From contig CAMNOK010000008.1 in the NCBI GenBank assembly GCA_946546825.1, forward strand, positions 1-44,593: 44,593 nt of DNA, given 5' to 3'. The position numbers were made by a program, and so were the translations under genes. This document shows, one piece after another, positions 28,156 to 39,298 of this stretch (the first letter of the stretch is position 1; each line of letters opens with the position of its first letter). The stretch comes from an uncultured bacterium (GTDB lineage: Bacteria > Bacteroidota > Bacteroidia > Bacteroidales > Bacteroidaceae). The notes below the pieces were generated by a model. The model saw nothing but the letters and a program-made list of their open reading frames with translations. It made no database searches and was not told where the DNA came from.

Positions 28156-29586
28156 ATGAACGAACTGATAACACAAGTGAACGATGCGGTGTGGGGCTAT
28201 GTGCTGATTTTCGCACTGGTCTGTTGTGGTATATGGTTTACATGGCGTACGCGCTTTGTGCAGTTTCGCATGATAGGCGAGATGTTGCGCTTGCTCACAG
28301 AGTCGGCTGTTGACACCGTAGAAGAGCAAGTCAAAGAACAACGTAAGGGCGGACGCAGCAAGCATATCTCTTCTTTTCAGGCTTTCGCAGTATCGGTTGC
28401 CACCCGTGTGGGCACTGGCAATCTGGCCGGTGTAGCCACAGCCATAGCCATTGGCGGACCGGGAGCGGTGTTCTGGATGTGGGTCATAGCCCTCATAGGT
28501 TCTGCCACGGCCTTCGTAGAGTCAACATTAGCCCAGCTTTACAAGTTGAAGCATAAGGATTCCTTCATCGGAGGTCCGGCCTACTATATCCAGCATGGGC
28601 TGCACCAACGCTGGATGGCGGTGCTCTTCGCCATCTTGATAACCTGTCAGTTTGGCTTATCCAACAATTCCATTCAGGCCAATACCATCTGTGAGGCCAT
28701 GTCGGAAGCCTTCGGCTGGTCGCCCGTATGGGTGGGAGTAGCCTTGGCAGCCATGGCCTTGTTCATCGTCTTTGGCGGCATCCAGCGCATAGCCCATGTC
28801 AGTTCGGTGCTGGTACCCCTGATGGCTGTGGGCTACATGGTGTTGGCTGTTGTCGTCATCGGCATGAATATCGGACAGATACCCCATGTGCTGAAAGTCA
28901 TCTTCTATGATGCCTTCGGCATAGAACAGGTAGCAGGTGGCGGACTGGGTGCCACAATCATGCACGGCATACGGCGCGGACTCTTCTCCAACGAGGCAGG
29001 CGAGGGCAGTGCACCTAATGTGGCGGCTACGGCTTCTACGACCCATCCTGTGAAGCAAGGACTCATCCAGGCGTTGGGAGTTTTCACCGACACGCTGCTG
29101 GTGTGTTCCTGTACAGCATTTATCATCCTTCTCAGCGGACTCTACCAGACACCCAACCTAAACGGTATAGCCCTCACGCAGGCCTCCCTCCAGTCGGAAG
29201 TGGGTAGCGTGGGACCTGTGTTTGTGGCCATTGCCATCTTTCTATTTGCTTTCTCCAGCATCATTGGCAATTACTATTACGGTGAGGCCAACATCCGTTT
29301 CATCACGTCAAACACCAAGGTGATGACTGTCTATCGACTCTTCTCTGGCGGTGTCATGGTCATCTTCGGTGCAATGGCCAGTTTTGAGCTGGTCTGGAAT
29401 ATCGTTGACTTCTTCATGGCCTTACTGACAGCCTGCAACCTGGTGGCCATCACACTGTTGGGCCGCTATGTCTTTCGGTTGCTTGATGACTACCGCTCGC
29501 AGAAGCGGCGCGGCATCAAGGAACCTGTGTTCCACCGCAGTCAGTTGCCAGAGATTGCCGATGAGATAGCGTGTTGGGAAGATTGA
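28156..29586 (+). CDS. AGCS family sodium:alanine/glycine symporter
   Basis: MNELITQVNDAVWGYVLI…; VATRVGTGNLAGVATAIAIGGPGAVFWMW, GLFSNEAGEGSAPNVAATA motifs. Confidence 0.95.
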   Translation: MNELITQVNDAVWGYVLIFALVCCGIWFTWRTRFVQFRMIGEMLRLLTESAVDTVEEQVKEQRKGGRSKHISSFQAFAVSVATRVGTGNLAGVATAIAIGGPGAVFWMWVIALIGSATAFVESTLAQLYKLKHKDSFIGGPAYYIQHGLHQRWMAVLFAILITCQFGLSNNSIQANTICEAMSEAFGWSPVWVGVALAAMALFIVFGGIQRIAHVSSVLVPLMAVGYMVLAVVVIGMNIGQIPHVLKVIFYDAFGIEQVAGGGLGATIMHGIRRGLFSNEAGEGSAPNVAATASTTHPVKQGLIQALGVFTDTLLVCSCTAFIILLSGLYQTPNLNGIALTQASLQSEVGSVGPVFVAIAIFLFAFSSIIGNYYYGEANIRFITSNTKVMTVYRLFSGGVMVIFGAMASFELVWNIVDFFMALLTACNLVAITLLGRYVFRLLDDYRSQKRRGIKEPVFHRSQLPEIADEIACWED

Positions 29587-29643
29587 GCAAGAGATGTTTG
29601 ACAGAAAAGACAGAATCATTGAACAAATAAAAAACAAGAAGAC

Positions 29644-30096
29644 ATGAACATTGGAGACAAAGCACCCGAGATACTGGGTAAAGACGAGCAAGGACGCGAC
29701 ATCCGTCTGAGTGACTACAAGGGCCGTAAGTTGGTGCTCTACTTCTATCCGAAGGATAACACCAGCGGCTGCACGTCTGAGGCCTGTAGCCTGCGCGACC
29801 ACTATCAGGAGCTTCAGGGAGCCGGCTATGAGGTGGTAGGTGTAAGTAAAGACTCTGCTGCCACACATCAGAAGTTCAAGGAGAAACATGAACTGCCGTT
29901 TCCACTCATAGCCGATGTTGACCACACATTGCTGGAGGCTATGGGCGCATGGGGTGAGAAGTCTATGTATGGCAAGAAGGTGACGGGCACCATTCGCACT
30001 ACCTTTATTATTAATGAGGAGGGGGTTATCGAACAAATTTTTGCGGGAAAGCAGATCAAGACCAAAGAACACGCCCTGCAGATTTTAAAATCATGA
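29644..30096 (+). CDS. bcp: Thioredoxin-dependent thiol peroxidase (peroxiredoxin, Bcp)
   Basis: 150 aa; LVLYFYPKDNTSGCTSEACSLRD peroxidatic site. Confidence 0.95.
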   Translation: MNIGDKAPEILGKDEQGRDIRLSDYKGRKLVLYFYPKDNTSGCTSEACSLRDHYQELQGAGYEVVGVSKDSAATHQKFKEKHELPFPLIADVDHTLLEAMGAWGEKSMYGKKVTGTIRTTFIINEEGVIEQIFAGKQIKTKEHALQILKS

Positions 30097-30161
30097 AGAT
30101 GACAGGGCAACCCACTCATTTTGATCATCTGGAACAGATGCCGGTGTCGGAACTGTTTATT

Positions 30162-30998
30162 TTATCTCTCGCCTATGATGATGCCAGTGTAGATACGGCC
30201 GGAGCTGATGCCCAGTCGGCGGGCAGAGAAGTAGGTGTCATGATGCAGGTAGGTGCAGACCTCACTGCTGCTGACACGCTCAGGCAGAAGACCAGCTGCT
30301 AATAGTTGCTGACGATTACATTCTGGCAGGTCGATGTGCCACTTGCTGCCTTCCTCATTGTTGGAAGGTTGCCGCCTGCTGATGACGCCCATTTCGAATC
30401 CTGCCTGACGGAAGGCCTCATAGACCTCGTCGCCCACCTCAAAGCTATCCAGGCTGATACCAGGTCCGATCTGTGCCCGCATGTGTTCGGCATGGCAGCC
30501 ATAGACACGTCTCATCTCATCCACGGCAACCTGTGAGATGCGGGCCACCGTGCCCCGCCATCCGGCATGTATGGCACAGGCCACTCGTTGCACGTCGTCG
30601 AAGAGAAGTAGTGGTATGCAGTCGGCCGTAGAAACACCTATGCACACCTTTGGAAGACTTGTCATCACGGCATCCACACCCTCCAGTGCAGTGGCTCGGC
30701 CATCACGGTCGAGACTGAAGAAAGCGTCGTTGATATCTGCCACACGAGTTTGATGAACTTGGTGGGGCACCACAAGCTTGTCATCTTCAACGGCCAGCAG
30801 CCGGCACAGCGACAGACGGTTACGCTCCACGTCATCGGGATTGTCGCCGCAGTAAGTGTTAATGTTCAGAGACGCATAGTTGCCTCGGCTCCATCCGCCA
30901 TGCCGGGTGGTGCTGAAGGCCGTCACGTCGGGGTCCAAATCATAATAAGTCAAAAGTGGTTGTCGGTCCATGTCGGTTCGGGTATTTCTCGGTTTCAT
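30162..30998 (-). CDS. pgeF: Peptidoglycan editing factor PgeF / YfiH-family purine nucleoside phosphorylase
   Basis: TTRHGGWSRGNYASLNI, ADCIPLLLFD, AIHAGWRGTVARI motifs; start set inside ORF 30162..31106, downstream of a promoter. Confidence 0.92.
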   Translation of the reverse strand: MKPRNTRTDMDRQPLLTYYDLDPDVTAFSTTRHGGWSRGNYASLNINTYCGDNPDDVERNRLSLCRLLAVEDDKLVVPHQVHQTRVADINDAFFSLDRDGRATALEGVDAVMTSLPKVCIGVSTADCIPLLLFDDVQRVACAIHAGWRGTVARISQVAVDEMRRVYGCHAEHMRAQIGPGISLDSFEVGDEVYEAFRQAGFEMGVISRRQPSNNEEGSKWHIDLPECNRQQLLAAGLLPERVSSSEVCTYLHHDTYFSARRLGISSGRIYTGIIIGER

Positions 30999-31012
30999 CA
31001 CTAATATGATTA

Positions 31013-31042
31013 CAAAAATACGAAAAGTCGGAAGCCGAACAA
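31013..31042 (-). promoter_or_regulatory. Bacteroidota-type promoter (TTG-N19-TATTTTTG) for pgeF
   Basis: On the minus strand: TTG (31042-31040), 19-nt spacer, TATTTTTG (31020-31013). Confidence 0.7.
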
Positions 31043-31084
31043 AATAAATCCATCTGTTTTTATGGCCAAGCTCTCTTTTTTTCG

Positions 31085-31092
31085 TACTTTTG
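31085..31092 (+). promoter_or_regulatory. -7 element TACTTTTG upstream of dusB
   Basis: Matches TAnnTTTG, about 60 nt before the ATG at 31153; no clear -33 TTG. Confidence 0.45.
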
Positions 31093-31152
31093 CAACACAT
31101 AATCACGACAGGTCATCAGCAGCTTCATAGAAGTGATATGTGAACAAAAGAT

Positions 31153-32106
31153 ATGAAGATTGGAAATATAGAATTGGGAGAACGACCGCTCTTTCTGGCC
31201 CCCATGGAGGATGTAACCGATATAGGCTTTCGCATGTTGTGTAAGCGGTTTGGTGCCGCCATGGTCTATACGGAGTTTGTGTCTGCTGAAGCACTGGTGC
31301 GCTCGGTGAAATCTACCATCAATAAATTGGCCATCAGCGACGACGAACGCCCCGTAGGCATACAAATCTACGGACGTGACGTGGAAGCCATGGTTGAGGC
31401 GGCCAAGATAGTGGAGCAAGCCCACCCCGATGTCATCGACCTGAACTTCGGATGCCCGGTTAAGAAGGTGGCAGGCAAGGGTGCCGGTGCCGGTATGCTG
31501 CGCAACATTCCGCTGATGCTGGACATCACCCGCGAGGTGGTAAAAGCAGTCCACACACCTGTCACCGTGAAGACCCGGCTGGGCTGGGACAAGGAAAACC
31601 TCATCATCACCGACCTGGCTGAGCAGCTGCAGGACTGTGGCATTCAGGCACTGACAATACATGGTCGTACACGTTCGCAGATGTACACGGGAGAGGCCGA
31701 CTGGACACTCATAGGTGAAGTTAAACATAATCCGCGCATCCACATCCCTATCATTGGAAATGGCGATATCAAGTCGCTTCCCGATGCTGACCGTGCCTTC
31801 AACGACTATGGCGTTGATGCCGTCATGGTGGGACGTGCCACCTTTGGTGCGCCCTGGTTCTTTCAGGCAGAACCCCTCACCATCGATGAAAAGATTGATG
31901 TTTTGGAAGAGCAGCTGCGCATCAACATAGAGCGCATAGATGAATATCGCGGCATCCTGCACACACGTCGTCACCTGGCCGCCAGTCCGGTCTTCAAAGG
32001 TATTCCCGACTTCCGTCAGACCCGCATCCGCATGTTGCGTGCCGAAACCGAGGCAGAACTCATAGACATTCTGGAGGCTTGTCGCACCCGGCTGACAAGA
32101 AGTTAA
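31153..32106 (+). CDS. dusB: tRNA-dihydrouridine synthase
   Basis: 317 aa; APMEDVTDIGFRMLCKRFGA, DLNFGCPVKKVAGKGAGAGML, LTIHGRTRSQMYTGEADW, VMVGRATFGAPW. Confidence 0.95.
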   Translation: MKIGNIELGERPLFLAPMEDVTDIGFRMLCKRFGAAMVYTEFVSAEALVRSVKSTINKLAISDDERPVGIQIYGRDVEAMVEAAKIVEQAHPDVIDLNFGCPVKKVAGKGAGAGMLRNIPLMLDITREVVKAVHTPVTVKTRLGWDKENLIITDLAEQLQDCGIQALTIHGRTRSQMYTGEADWTLIGEVKHNPRIHIPIIGNGDIKSLPDADRAFNDYGVDAVMVGRATFGAPWFFQAEPLTIDEKIDVLEEQLRINIERIDEYRGILHTRRHLAASPVFKGIPDFRQTRIRMLRAETEAELIDILEACRTRLTRS

Positions 32107-32173
32107 AGAAGCTAAACAGCGCAAAGCTGTAGCGAAAAAACATTATCTTTGCAGACAAAACAATTCAACATTG

Positions 32174-32494
32174 ATGACACAAGAAGAAAAGACACAGATA
32201 GAAAGCCGCATCGTAGAGGTCTTGAAGACTGTTTACGACCCGGAGATTCCTGTCGATATCTGGAATCTGGGGATGATCTATAGAATAGAAGTCAAAGAAG
32301 ACGGGAGTGTGGAAGTTGACATGACCTTTACGGCACCATCTTGTCCTGCCGCCGACTTCATATTAGAAGATGTGCGCACCAAGGTGGAGAGCGTAGAAGG
32401 TGTCAATGGCGCCACGGTCAACTTGGTGTTTGAGCCTGCCTGGGACCAGTCAATGATGTCGGAGGAAGCACGCGCAGAACTCGGTTTTGATTGA
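32174..32494 (+). CDS. DUF59 / MIP18-family iron-sulfur cluster assembly protein
   Basis: VLKTVYDPEIPVDIWNLGMIYRIEV, MTFTAPSCPAADFI motifs. Confidence 0.9.
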   Translation: MTQEEKTQIESRIVEVLKTVYDPEIPVDIWNLGMIYRIEVKEDGSVEVDMTFTAPSCPAADFILEDVRTKVESVEGVNGATVNLVFEPAWDQSMMSEEARAELGFD

Positions 32495-32499
32495 TAGAT

Positions 32500-33294
32500 A
32501 TGAAACAAGTATATTTTCTTGCCGATGCCCATCTGGGTTCACTCGCCATTGCCCACCCGCGTATGCAGGAGCGCCGTTTGGTGAGATTTCTTGACAGCAT
32601 CAAGGAAAAGGCTGCTGCTGTCTATCTCCTTGGCGACATGTTTGACTTCTGGAACGAGTATCGATATGTGGTGCCCAAGGGCTACACGCGATTCCTTGGA
32701 AAGCTTTCGGAGCTGACCGACATGGGTGTGGAGGTGCACTATTTCACCGGCAACCATGACATCTGGACTTATGGCTATCTGGAGCAGGAATGTGGCGTCA
32801 TCCTGCACAGACAGGCCCTGACCACGGAAATCTATGGAAAGGTGTTTTTCTTGGCTCATGGTGACGGTCTGGGCGACCCCGATCCGAAGTTCAAGTTCCT
32901 GCGACGGATGTTTCATAACCCTACCTGTCAGCGGCTGTTGAACTTTTTCCACCCTTGGTGGGGCATGCAACTCGGACTCAATTGGGCCAAGCACTCGCGT
33001 CTGAAACGCGCAGACGGCAAGGAAGCGCCCTATATGGGAGAAGACAAGGAGTTCTTGGTGCGCTTCACCAAGGATTATATGAAAACCCACCCGGAGATAG
33101 ACTATTATATCTACGGTCATCGCCATATAGAGCTCGACCTGATGGTCGGCAGAAAAAGGGAAAACAGGGGAGAGACCAACAGTCGTGCCCGCATGCTGAT
33201 TCTCGGTGACTGGATATGGCAGTTCACCTATGCTGTCTTCGACGGAGAACACATGTTTCTGGAGACATATATAGAAGGTGAGTCAAAGCCCTGA
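32500..33294 (+). CDS. lpxH: UDP-2,3-diacylglucosamine diphosphatase-like metallophosphoesterase
   Basis: FLADAHLG, LLGDMFDFWNEY, FTGNHDIW, LAHGDGLG, YGHRH motifs; start moved from 32491 to ATG 32500. Confidence 0.85.
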   Translation: MKQVYFLADAHLGSLAIAHPRMQERRLVRFLDSIKEKAAAVYLLGDMFDFWNEYRYVVPKGYTRFLGKLSELTDMGVEVHYFTGNHDIWTYGYLEQECGVILHRQALTTEIYGKVFFLAHGDGLGDPDPKFKFLRRMFHNPTCQRLLNFFHPWWGMQLGLNWAKHSRLKRADGKEAPYMGEDKEFLVRFTKDYMKTHPEIDYYIYGHRHIELDLMVGRKRENRGETNSRARMLILGDWIWQFTYAVFDGEHMFLETYIEGESKP

Positions 33295-33301
33295 CCCTGA
33301 C

Positions 33302-34915
33302 TTACCAGGGTCGAGGACTTTCAAACAGCTGGAGAGCCTGCTGAACGGTATGGTTGGACTCGTTGATGACCGTGAAATATTCGTTCATGCCCCATAGGTC
33401 GCGGGCTATCAAGGCTTTCATCTGCAGACTGATAGATGGCAGCGAACGTTGCAGTTCAGCCTCGTCACGGGGCTTCACCTTTTCTTTCTCAGCTTTGGCA
33501 ACAATGTCGTCAAGCAGATTCTGAGGCACGACATAGCGAGACAGGAAATCTTCGAAACTCTTATATTGCCGTTGCAGTTCCTTGCGGTGGCTATCCACAT
33601 ATTTCAGGTTGGTGTTGATGATGATACCTTTTGCTGCCAGTTGGCGGTGGAACGAGGTGAACTGTGTCGTGTCGAGTGGCACAAAGACATCGGGCATGAT
33701 GCCGCCACCGCCATAGACGGTGCGATGCAGAAGCAGGGTCTCATATTTCAATGAGTCGGCAAAGTGGATGCTGTCTGCCGAATAGAGTTCTCCGTGCTTG
33801 AAACGACGTTCTATATCTTCGCTATAGGCTTTGGACTCACCTTTCACATAGGGCTTCTGAATGCAGCGACCAGAAGGCGTGAAATAGTGGGAGACAGTCA
33901 GACGTATCATGGAACCGTCGGGAAATTCTATGGGGCGTTGTACCAGTCCTTTACCAAAGGAGCGCCGGCCGACAACTTCTGCACGGTCGTGGTCTTGCAA
34001 GGCTCCTGTAACAATCTCTGCTGCTGAGGCTGTATATTCGTTGATGAGCACGGTGACACGGACGCCGTTGCGCAACCGGCCGTTTCTGCGGACGCGGAAT
34101 TCCTGCCGGGGCAGGCTTCGGCTTTCGGTATAGACTATCAGGTCACCAGGACTCAAAAACTCGTTGGCCAACTCTACAGCAGCTTGTAGGTAGCCGCCAC
34201 CGTTGTCTTGCAAGTCGAGGATGAGGTTGCTGAGCTGTTGACCTTCATTCTTCATCTGGAGCGTGTCAAGGGCATTCAGAAACTCCTCGTGGGTTGTTGC
34301 ACCGAAGGAACCGATTCGAATGTAGCCTATACCGGGGCGTATCATGTAGGATGCTTCAAGCGTGTGGACGGGAATCTTGTCGCGCTTGACCGTGAAAAGC
34401 AGTTTGTCTTGTATGCCCCGACGTACAATGCCTAAGTTAACCTTGGTTCCCTTCGGCCCCCGAAGGCGTCGCATGATGTCTTCTCTCGACATTTTTACAC
34501 CGGCGATGGCAGTGTCGTTGACGCTGATGATGCGGTCGCCGGCCAGGATGCCGACCTTCTCTGAAGGACCTCCGAGCACTGGCTGAATGACAAGCAGTGT
34601 GTCTTCCACTATGTTGAACTGAACTCCGATGCCTTCAAAAGAACCTTGCAGTGACTCTGTCTGAGCCTTGCTTTCCTTGGCTGTGGCATAGGTGGAGTGG
34701 GGGTCCAGTTTGCTGAGCATACCACGAATGGCATCTTCTACCAGTTTGTTGTTATCTACAGAATCTACATACAGACTTGTGATGGCCATCTCTGCCATCG
34801 ACAGTTTCTGTAATGCGGCTTGGTTGTTCTTGTTGTTTTGTGCGCCTACTGGTGTGGTGGCAAACAGAAGGGTTGTCAGGATAGAGGCGCTTGTCCAGTG
34901 CTTAAGTATATTCAT
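33302..34915 (-). CDS. S41 family C-terminal processing peptidase
   Basis: Signal peptide MNILKHWTSASILTTLLFATTPVGA; PDZ (GDRIISVNDTAIAG), LRGPKGTKVNL, LILDLQDNGGGYLQAAVELA, EYTASAAEIVTGALQDHDRA. Confidence 0.93.
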   Translation of the reverse strand: MNILKHWTSASILTTLLFATTPVGAQNNKNNQAALQKLSMAEMAITSLYVDSVDNNKLVEDAIRGMLSKLDPHSTYATAKESKAQTESLQGSFEGIGVQFNIVEDTLLVIQPVLGGPSEKVGILAGDRIISVNDTAIAGVKMSREDIMRRLRGPKGTKVNLGIVRRGIQDKLLFTVKRDKIPVHTLEASYMIRPGIGYIRIGSFGATTHEEFLNALDTLQMKNEGQQLSNLILDLQDNGGGYLQAAVELANEFLSPGDLIVYTESRSLPRQEFRVRRNGRLRNGVRVTVLINEYTASAAEIVTGALQDHDRAEVVGRRSFGKGLVQRPIEFPDGSMIRLTVSHYFTPSGRCIQKPYVKGESKAYSEDIERRFKHGELYSADSIHFADSLKYETLLLHRTVYGGGGIMPDVFVPLDTTQFTSFHRQLAAKGIIINTNLKYVDSHRKELQRQYKSFEDFLSRYVVPQNLLDDIVAKAEKEKVKPRDEAELQRSLPSISLQMKALIARDLWGMNEYFTVINESNHTVQQALQLFESPRPW

Positions 34916-34928
34916 GTTGTATAATGTT

Positions 34929-36914
34929 TTATTGAGGGTTCTCTTCCGGCAGGTCTTCTTCGACCACAAGGTTACGGATGATGAAGTCCTGTCGTTCGGC
35001 TGTATTCTTTCCCATATAGTATTCCAGCAGTTTCTGAACCTGGTCTGTCTTGTGAAGGGTGACCTGTTCCAGACGGATGTCAGGACCTATGAAATAGGCA
35101 AACTCGTCAGGCGAAATCTCTCCAAGACCCTTAAAGCGGGTAATCTCAGGGTCGGGGCCCAGGGCTTTGATAGCCTGAAGGCGTTCCTCTTCACTGTAAC
35201 AGTAACGGGTAATAAACTCGCTTTTCTTCTGTGGAGTCTTCATGGATGCCTGCCGAATGTCTTCTTCCTGTAGCACCTGCTTGTTCTTGATCTTCGTACG
35301 GCGGTTGCGTACGCGGAAGAGGGGAGTCTGTAAGACATAGACGTGTCCTTTCTTGATGAGTTCTGGGAAGAACTGCAAGAAGAAGGTGATAATAAGCAGT
35401 CGGATATGCATGCCATCGACATCGGCATCGGTAGCGACAATGACCTTATTATAGCGCAGCGTGTCAAGTCCATCCTCAATGTCGAGAGCAGCCTGCAGGA
35501 GGTTGAATTCTTCGTTCTCATAGACCACCTTCTTGGTGAGTCCGAAGGAGTTGAGGGGTTTTCCGCGGAGAGAGAAGACGGCCTGTGTGTTTACATCACG
35601 ACTCTTCGTGATGGAGCCGCTGGCGGAGTCGCCCTCGGTGATGAAGATACACGACTCTTCCTTACGCTCGTTCTTCACGTCGCTGTAGTGAATGCGGCAG
35701 TCGCGCAACTTACGGTTGTGGAGGTTTGCCTTCTTGGCTCTTTCACGGGCCAGCTTGGTGACGCCGGCCATGGCTTTACGCTCGCGTTCGTTTTCCTTGA
35801 CTTTTGTCTCAATGGCCTCGGCTACATCCTGATGGATGTGCAGGTAGTTATCGACCTGCTGCTTGATGAAGTCGCCGACATATTTGTTGATGCTGTCACC
35901 GCCTGGAGCCATCTGTGTGGAGCCCAACTTGATCTTGGTCTGACTTTCAAAGACTGGTTCCTCTACGTTGATGGCGATGGCGGCAACCAGTCCGTTGCGA
36001 ATGTCGCCATACTCGTATTTGCCAAAAAACTCTTTGATGGTCCGGGCGATATGTTCCTTGAAGGCACTCTGGTGAGTTCCGCCCTGAGTGGTATGCTGAC
36101 CGTTGACAAAGGAGTGGTACTCCTCGCCATACTGGTTGGCATGGGTAAAGGCTATCTCAATGTCTTCACCCTTCATGTGGATGATGGGGTAGAGGCCGTC
36201 GTTGGTCATGGTGTCGGTGAGCAGGTCTTTCAGTCCGTTTCGGCTGATGATGCGGCGACCGTTATACATGATGGTGAGGCCTTGGTTCAGGTAAGTGTAG
36301 TTGCGGAGCATCGTCTCGACATAGTCATCGTGGAACTGATAGTTCTTGAACAGTGACTCCGTGTTGTCGGGCTCAAAGAAGATGAAGGTGCCGTTTTCGT
36401 CTTGAGTGGGTTGTGTCTCGTCAGAAACAAGTTCACCCCGTTCAAAGTTCAGTATGCGCACCTTACCATCGCGATAGGACTTGACAGTGAAGTGTTGGCT
36501 CAAGGCATTGACGGCTTTCACACCCACACCGTTCAGACCCACAGACTTCTTGAAAGCTTTGGAGTCATACTTACCGCCAGTGTTGAGCACGCTGACGGCT
36601 TCTACAAGCTTGCCTTGTGGAATGCCACGGCCATAGTCTCTGACAGATACCCGCAGGTTGTCTTCGATATCCACCTCTATGCGCTTTCCGGCATTCATCT
36701 TAAACTCGTCGATAGAGTTGTCGATGACCTCTTTCAGCAGGACATAGATGCCGTCTTCGGGCAAAGAGCCGTCGCCCAGTCGTCCGATATACATGCCTGG
36801 ACGCAGGCGGATGTGCTGGATGCCTGTCAGGGTTTGAATATTTTCGTCGGTGTAAGCCACGGTAGCTTGCTCCTCCGCCGGCTGGTAGTCTGATAGTATT
36901 TCGTTTTCATTCAT
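34929..36914 (-). CDS. parE: DNA topoisomerase IV subunit B (type IIA topoisomerase ATPase subunit)
   Basis: [65 protein letters not shown] 36914 preferred over the TTG at 36923. Confidence 0.93.
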   Translation of the reverse strand: MNENEILSDYQPAEEQATVAYTDENIQTLTGIQHIRLRPGMYIGRLGDGSLPEDGIYVLLKEVIDNSIDEFKMNAGKRIEVDIEDNLRVSVRDYGRGIPQGKLVEAVSVLNTGGKYDSKAFKKSVGLNGVGVKAVNALSQHFTVKSYRDGKVRILNFERGELVSDETQPTQDENGTFIFFEPDNTESLFKNYQFHDDYVETMLRNYTYLNQGLTIMYNGRRIISRNGLKDLLTDTMTNDGLYPIIHMKGEDIEIAFTHANQYGEEYHSFVNGQHTTQGGTHQSAFKEHIARTIKEFFGKYEYGDIRNGLVAAIAINVEEPVFESQTKIKLGSTQMAPGGDSINKYVGDFIKQQVDNYLHIHQDVAEAIETKVKENERERKAMAGVTKLARERAKKANLHNRKLRDCRIHYSDVKNERKEESCIFITEGDSASGSITKSRDVNTQAVFSLRGKPLNSFGLTKKVVYENEEFNLLQAALDIEDGLDTLRYNKVIVATDADVDGMHIRLLIITFFLQFFPELIKKGHVYVLQTPLFRVRNRRTKIKNKQVLQEEDIRQASMKTPQKKSEFITRYCYSEEERLQAIKALGPDPEITRFKGLGEISPDEFAYFIGPDIRLEQVTLHKTDQVQKLLEYYMGKNTAERQDFIIRNLVVEEDLPEENPQ

Positions 36915-36919
36915 AGTCT

Positions 36920-38056
36920 TCAAATCTCCTTGATAAAGCAGCGTAGCCGCTTGTTGATATGGGCATCAAAATATTCCCAGTTGCTCAGCACGTTGTGGTT
37001 GGTTTCCATCTGAGGCATGGCCTGTGCCCACTTGAATCCATAGCGTATATATTGTTGAATTAAATCGTTAAAGATAACAGCGTTGGCACCCTTGGCGCGA
37101 TATTCCGGCAGGACACCCAGAAGTAGCATATCCACCGTGTCGGCATGGTGCCAGTAGATGGCATCCAGCAGATGCCACCACCCCATGGGCAGCAGTCGGC
37201 CATCCGTCGTCTTTCGCATGGCCTCAGAGAGTGAGGGGAAGGTGATACCGAAGCCCACCATCTTGTTGTCATGCTCTGTGTCAACCACAATGGAAACCAA
37301 ATTGAGGTCGGCAATGCGGATGTATTGTTGCACCAGTTGGTCAACTTTCCGCTTGCCTAACTCGGCAAACCCATAGAGATCTTTGTAGGTGATGTTCAGC
37401 ATGTCGAAGACTTCCCGGCCATAGCCGTCGCGAAGCAGTTCCTTGCGCGTCAGCTTGTGTACCTTCAGATGGTAGCGCTCCTCGGCCAGTCGGGCCACAT
37501 GGGCTATCTTCTCCGGAACTGTCTCGGGCACCTTCACCAAGCATTCTACATAGTCGTTATCCTTCCGGAAGCCCAACCGGTTGATATGGTCCACATAGTA
37601 GGGATAGTTGTGGTTGGCATACATGGTGGACATGGTGTCGAAACCTTCTACAAGCATGCCTTCACGGTCGGTATCGGCAAAGCCCATCGGACCGGCTATC
37701 TGTGTCATGCCACGCTTGCGACCCCACTCTTCTACGGTCTGCAGAAGAACCTTGGACACTTCAGGGTCATCTATGAAGTCGAACCATCCGAAGCGCACGA
37801 CCTTGTTTTGCCAGCGTTCATTTGCCTGTCGGTTAATGATGGCCGCTATGCGTCCCACTACCTTCCCGTCGCGCCAAGCCAAAAAATAATCGGCCTCGCA
37901 GGACTCGAAACTTCCGTTCTTGCGTGGGTTCAGAGTCCGCTCCTCGTCCATATACAGATAGGGAACGGCAGTCGGACAGTTTTTGTATAGCTCGGTGCGG
38001 AAATCAATAAACTGTCTAAGTTGTCGTTGGTTACTGACTTTTCTGACTTCTACCAT
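36920..38056 (-). CDS. GNAT-like N-acyltransferase fold protein, paralog A
   Basis: 378 aa; [69 protein letters not shown]. Confidence 0.75.
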   Translation of the reverse strand: MVEVRKVSNQRQLRQFIDFRTELYKNCPTAVPYLYMDEERTLNPRKNGSFESCEADYFLAWRDGKVVGRIAAIINRQANERWQNKVVRFGWFDFIDDPEVSKVLLQTVEEWGRKRGMTQIAGPMGFADTDREGMLVEGFDTMSTMYANHNYPYYVDHINRLGFRKDNDYVECLVKVPETVPEKIAHVARLAEERYHLKVHKLTRKELLRDGYGREVFDMLNITYKDLYGFAELGKRKVDQLVQQYIRIADLNLVSIVVDTEHDNKMVGFGITFPSLSEAMRKTTDGRLLPMGWWHLLDAIYWHHADTVDMLLLGVLPEYRAKGANAVIFNDLIQQYIRYGFKWAQAMPQMETNHNVLSNWEYFDAHINKRLRCFIKEI

Positions 38057-38059
38057 GGA

Positions 38060-39232
38060 CTATGCTTTTAACTCATGAAGGTCGGTCTCTATCAGCTTCT
38101 TATAAACGCGGCGACGCTTGTGTAGCTCCCGTTCTATATATTGCCACTGACCTTGTACCTTCTCATTGCTTTCCATCTCTACATGAGTCTCACCCCAAAT
38201 AAAACCGTACTTCTGATAACGGGGAATGAGATCGTAGAACATGAAAGCATTGGCACCTTTTCGACGATATTCCGGATCAACACCAATGAGCAGACAGTCA
38301 ACAATGTTGGTCTTATAAAATTTCAGCACGCGTAGCAGATGCCACCATCCAAAGGGCAGCAGTCTCCCTCTGCGACACTTCTGCAAGGCCCGGGTCAGTG
38401 AGGGAATGGTAATACCGACACCCACCATTCTGTGATCGGGGGTGTTCCAGTCTTCCACAACGGTGATCAGGTCCATGTTGATGTAGGGAACAAAACGCCA
38501 TAGGTAGTGCATAATCTGCTTGTCACTCAACTCCGAATACTGGTAGAGCTGGCTGAATGAATGGTTGATTATATGGAAGACTTTCAGGCCAAGACCCTTG
38601 AAAAGAACTTCACGACGGGTAAGTTTGCGGACATGAAGGTTGTAGCGCTTCTCCACCAACTGGGCTACCGACGAGAACTTCTCGGGCATTTCATCGGGCA
38701 CAAACAGCTTGTACTCTACATAGTCAATATCCTTCTCCCAATGAAGCTTTTCCATCAGTTGGGGATAGTAGGGGTAGTTGTAAATGGTGGCCATCGTCCC
38801 TAACTGGTCAAAGCCATAGGTCAGCATGCCTTCGGGGTCCATGTCGGTGAAGCCCATCGGGCCAATCACCTCTTTCATTCCTCGCTGCCTACCGTAATCC
38901 TCAACGGCTTGAAGCAGGGCTTTCATCACTTCTACATCGTCAATCAGGTCTATCCAGCCAAAACGCACACATTTGCGTTGCCACTGCTCGTTGGCCTTGT
39001 GGTTGATGATAGCTGCTATCCGACCTGCCAGCCTGCCGTCTTTGTAGGCCAGATAGCATTCGGCCTCACAAAATTCGTAAGCAGGATTCTTCTTTTCATC
39101 GAAGTTTTCCAGTTCGTCGCGAAACAGGCCCGGAGCGTCATACTCGTTTCCTTCATATAGCTCATAGTGAAATTCAACGAATGTCTTGCGCTCCTGACGG
39201 GTTTTGACTTTTCTTATCTCTATGGATGACAT
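38060..39232 (-). CDS. GNAT-like N-acyltransferase fold protein, paralog B
   Basis: Co-linear with the downstream protein: [69 protein letters not shown]; start at MSSIEIRK. Confidence 0.75.
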   Translation of the reverse strand: MSSIEIRKVKTRQERKTFVEFHYELYEGNEYDAPGLFRDELENFDEKKNPAYEFCEAECYLAYKDGRLAGRIAAIINHKANEQWQRKCVRFGWIDLIDDVEVMKALLQAVEDYGRQRGMKEVIGPMGFTDMDPEGMLTYGFDQLGTMATIYNYPYYPQLMEKLHWEKDIDYVEYKLFVPDEMPEKFSSVAQLVEKRYNLHVRKLTRREVLFKGLGLKVFHIINHSFSQLYQYSELSDKQIMHYLWRFVPYINMDLITVVEDWNTPDHRMVGVGITIPSLTRALQKCRRGRLLPFGWWHLLRVLKFYKTNIVDCLLIGVDPEYRRKGANAFMFYDLIPRYQKYGFIWGETHVEMESNEKVQGQWQYIERELHKRRRVYKKLIETDLHELKA

Positions 39233-39298
39233 TTCCTTTTGTTTACTGCTTAATTTCTGCAAAGATACATATTTTCAATTAAAAAACGACAGAAAAAT

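Noticed and set aside
30093-30302. 69-aa plus-strand ORF overlapping the bcp stop by ATGA
   Set aside because: Bacteroides bcp is followed by recA, so I checked for a recA start; the peptide (MKMTGQPTHFDHLEQMP…) does not match RecA and runs antisense to pgeF.
31060-32124. 354-aa minus-strand ORF antisense to dusB
   Set aside because: dusB on the opposite strand has all family motifs; this ORF has none.
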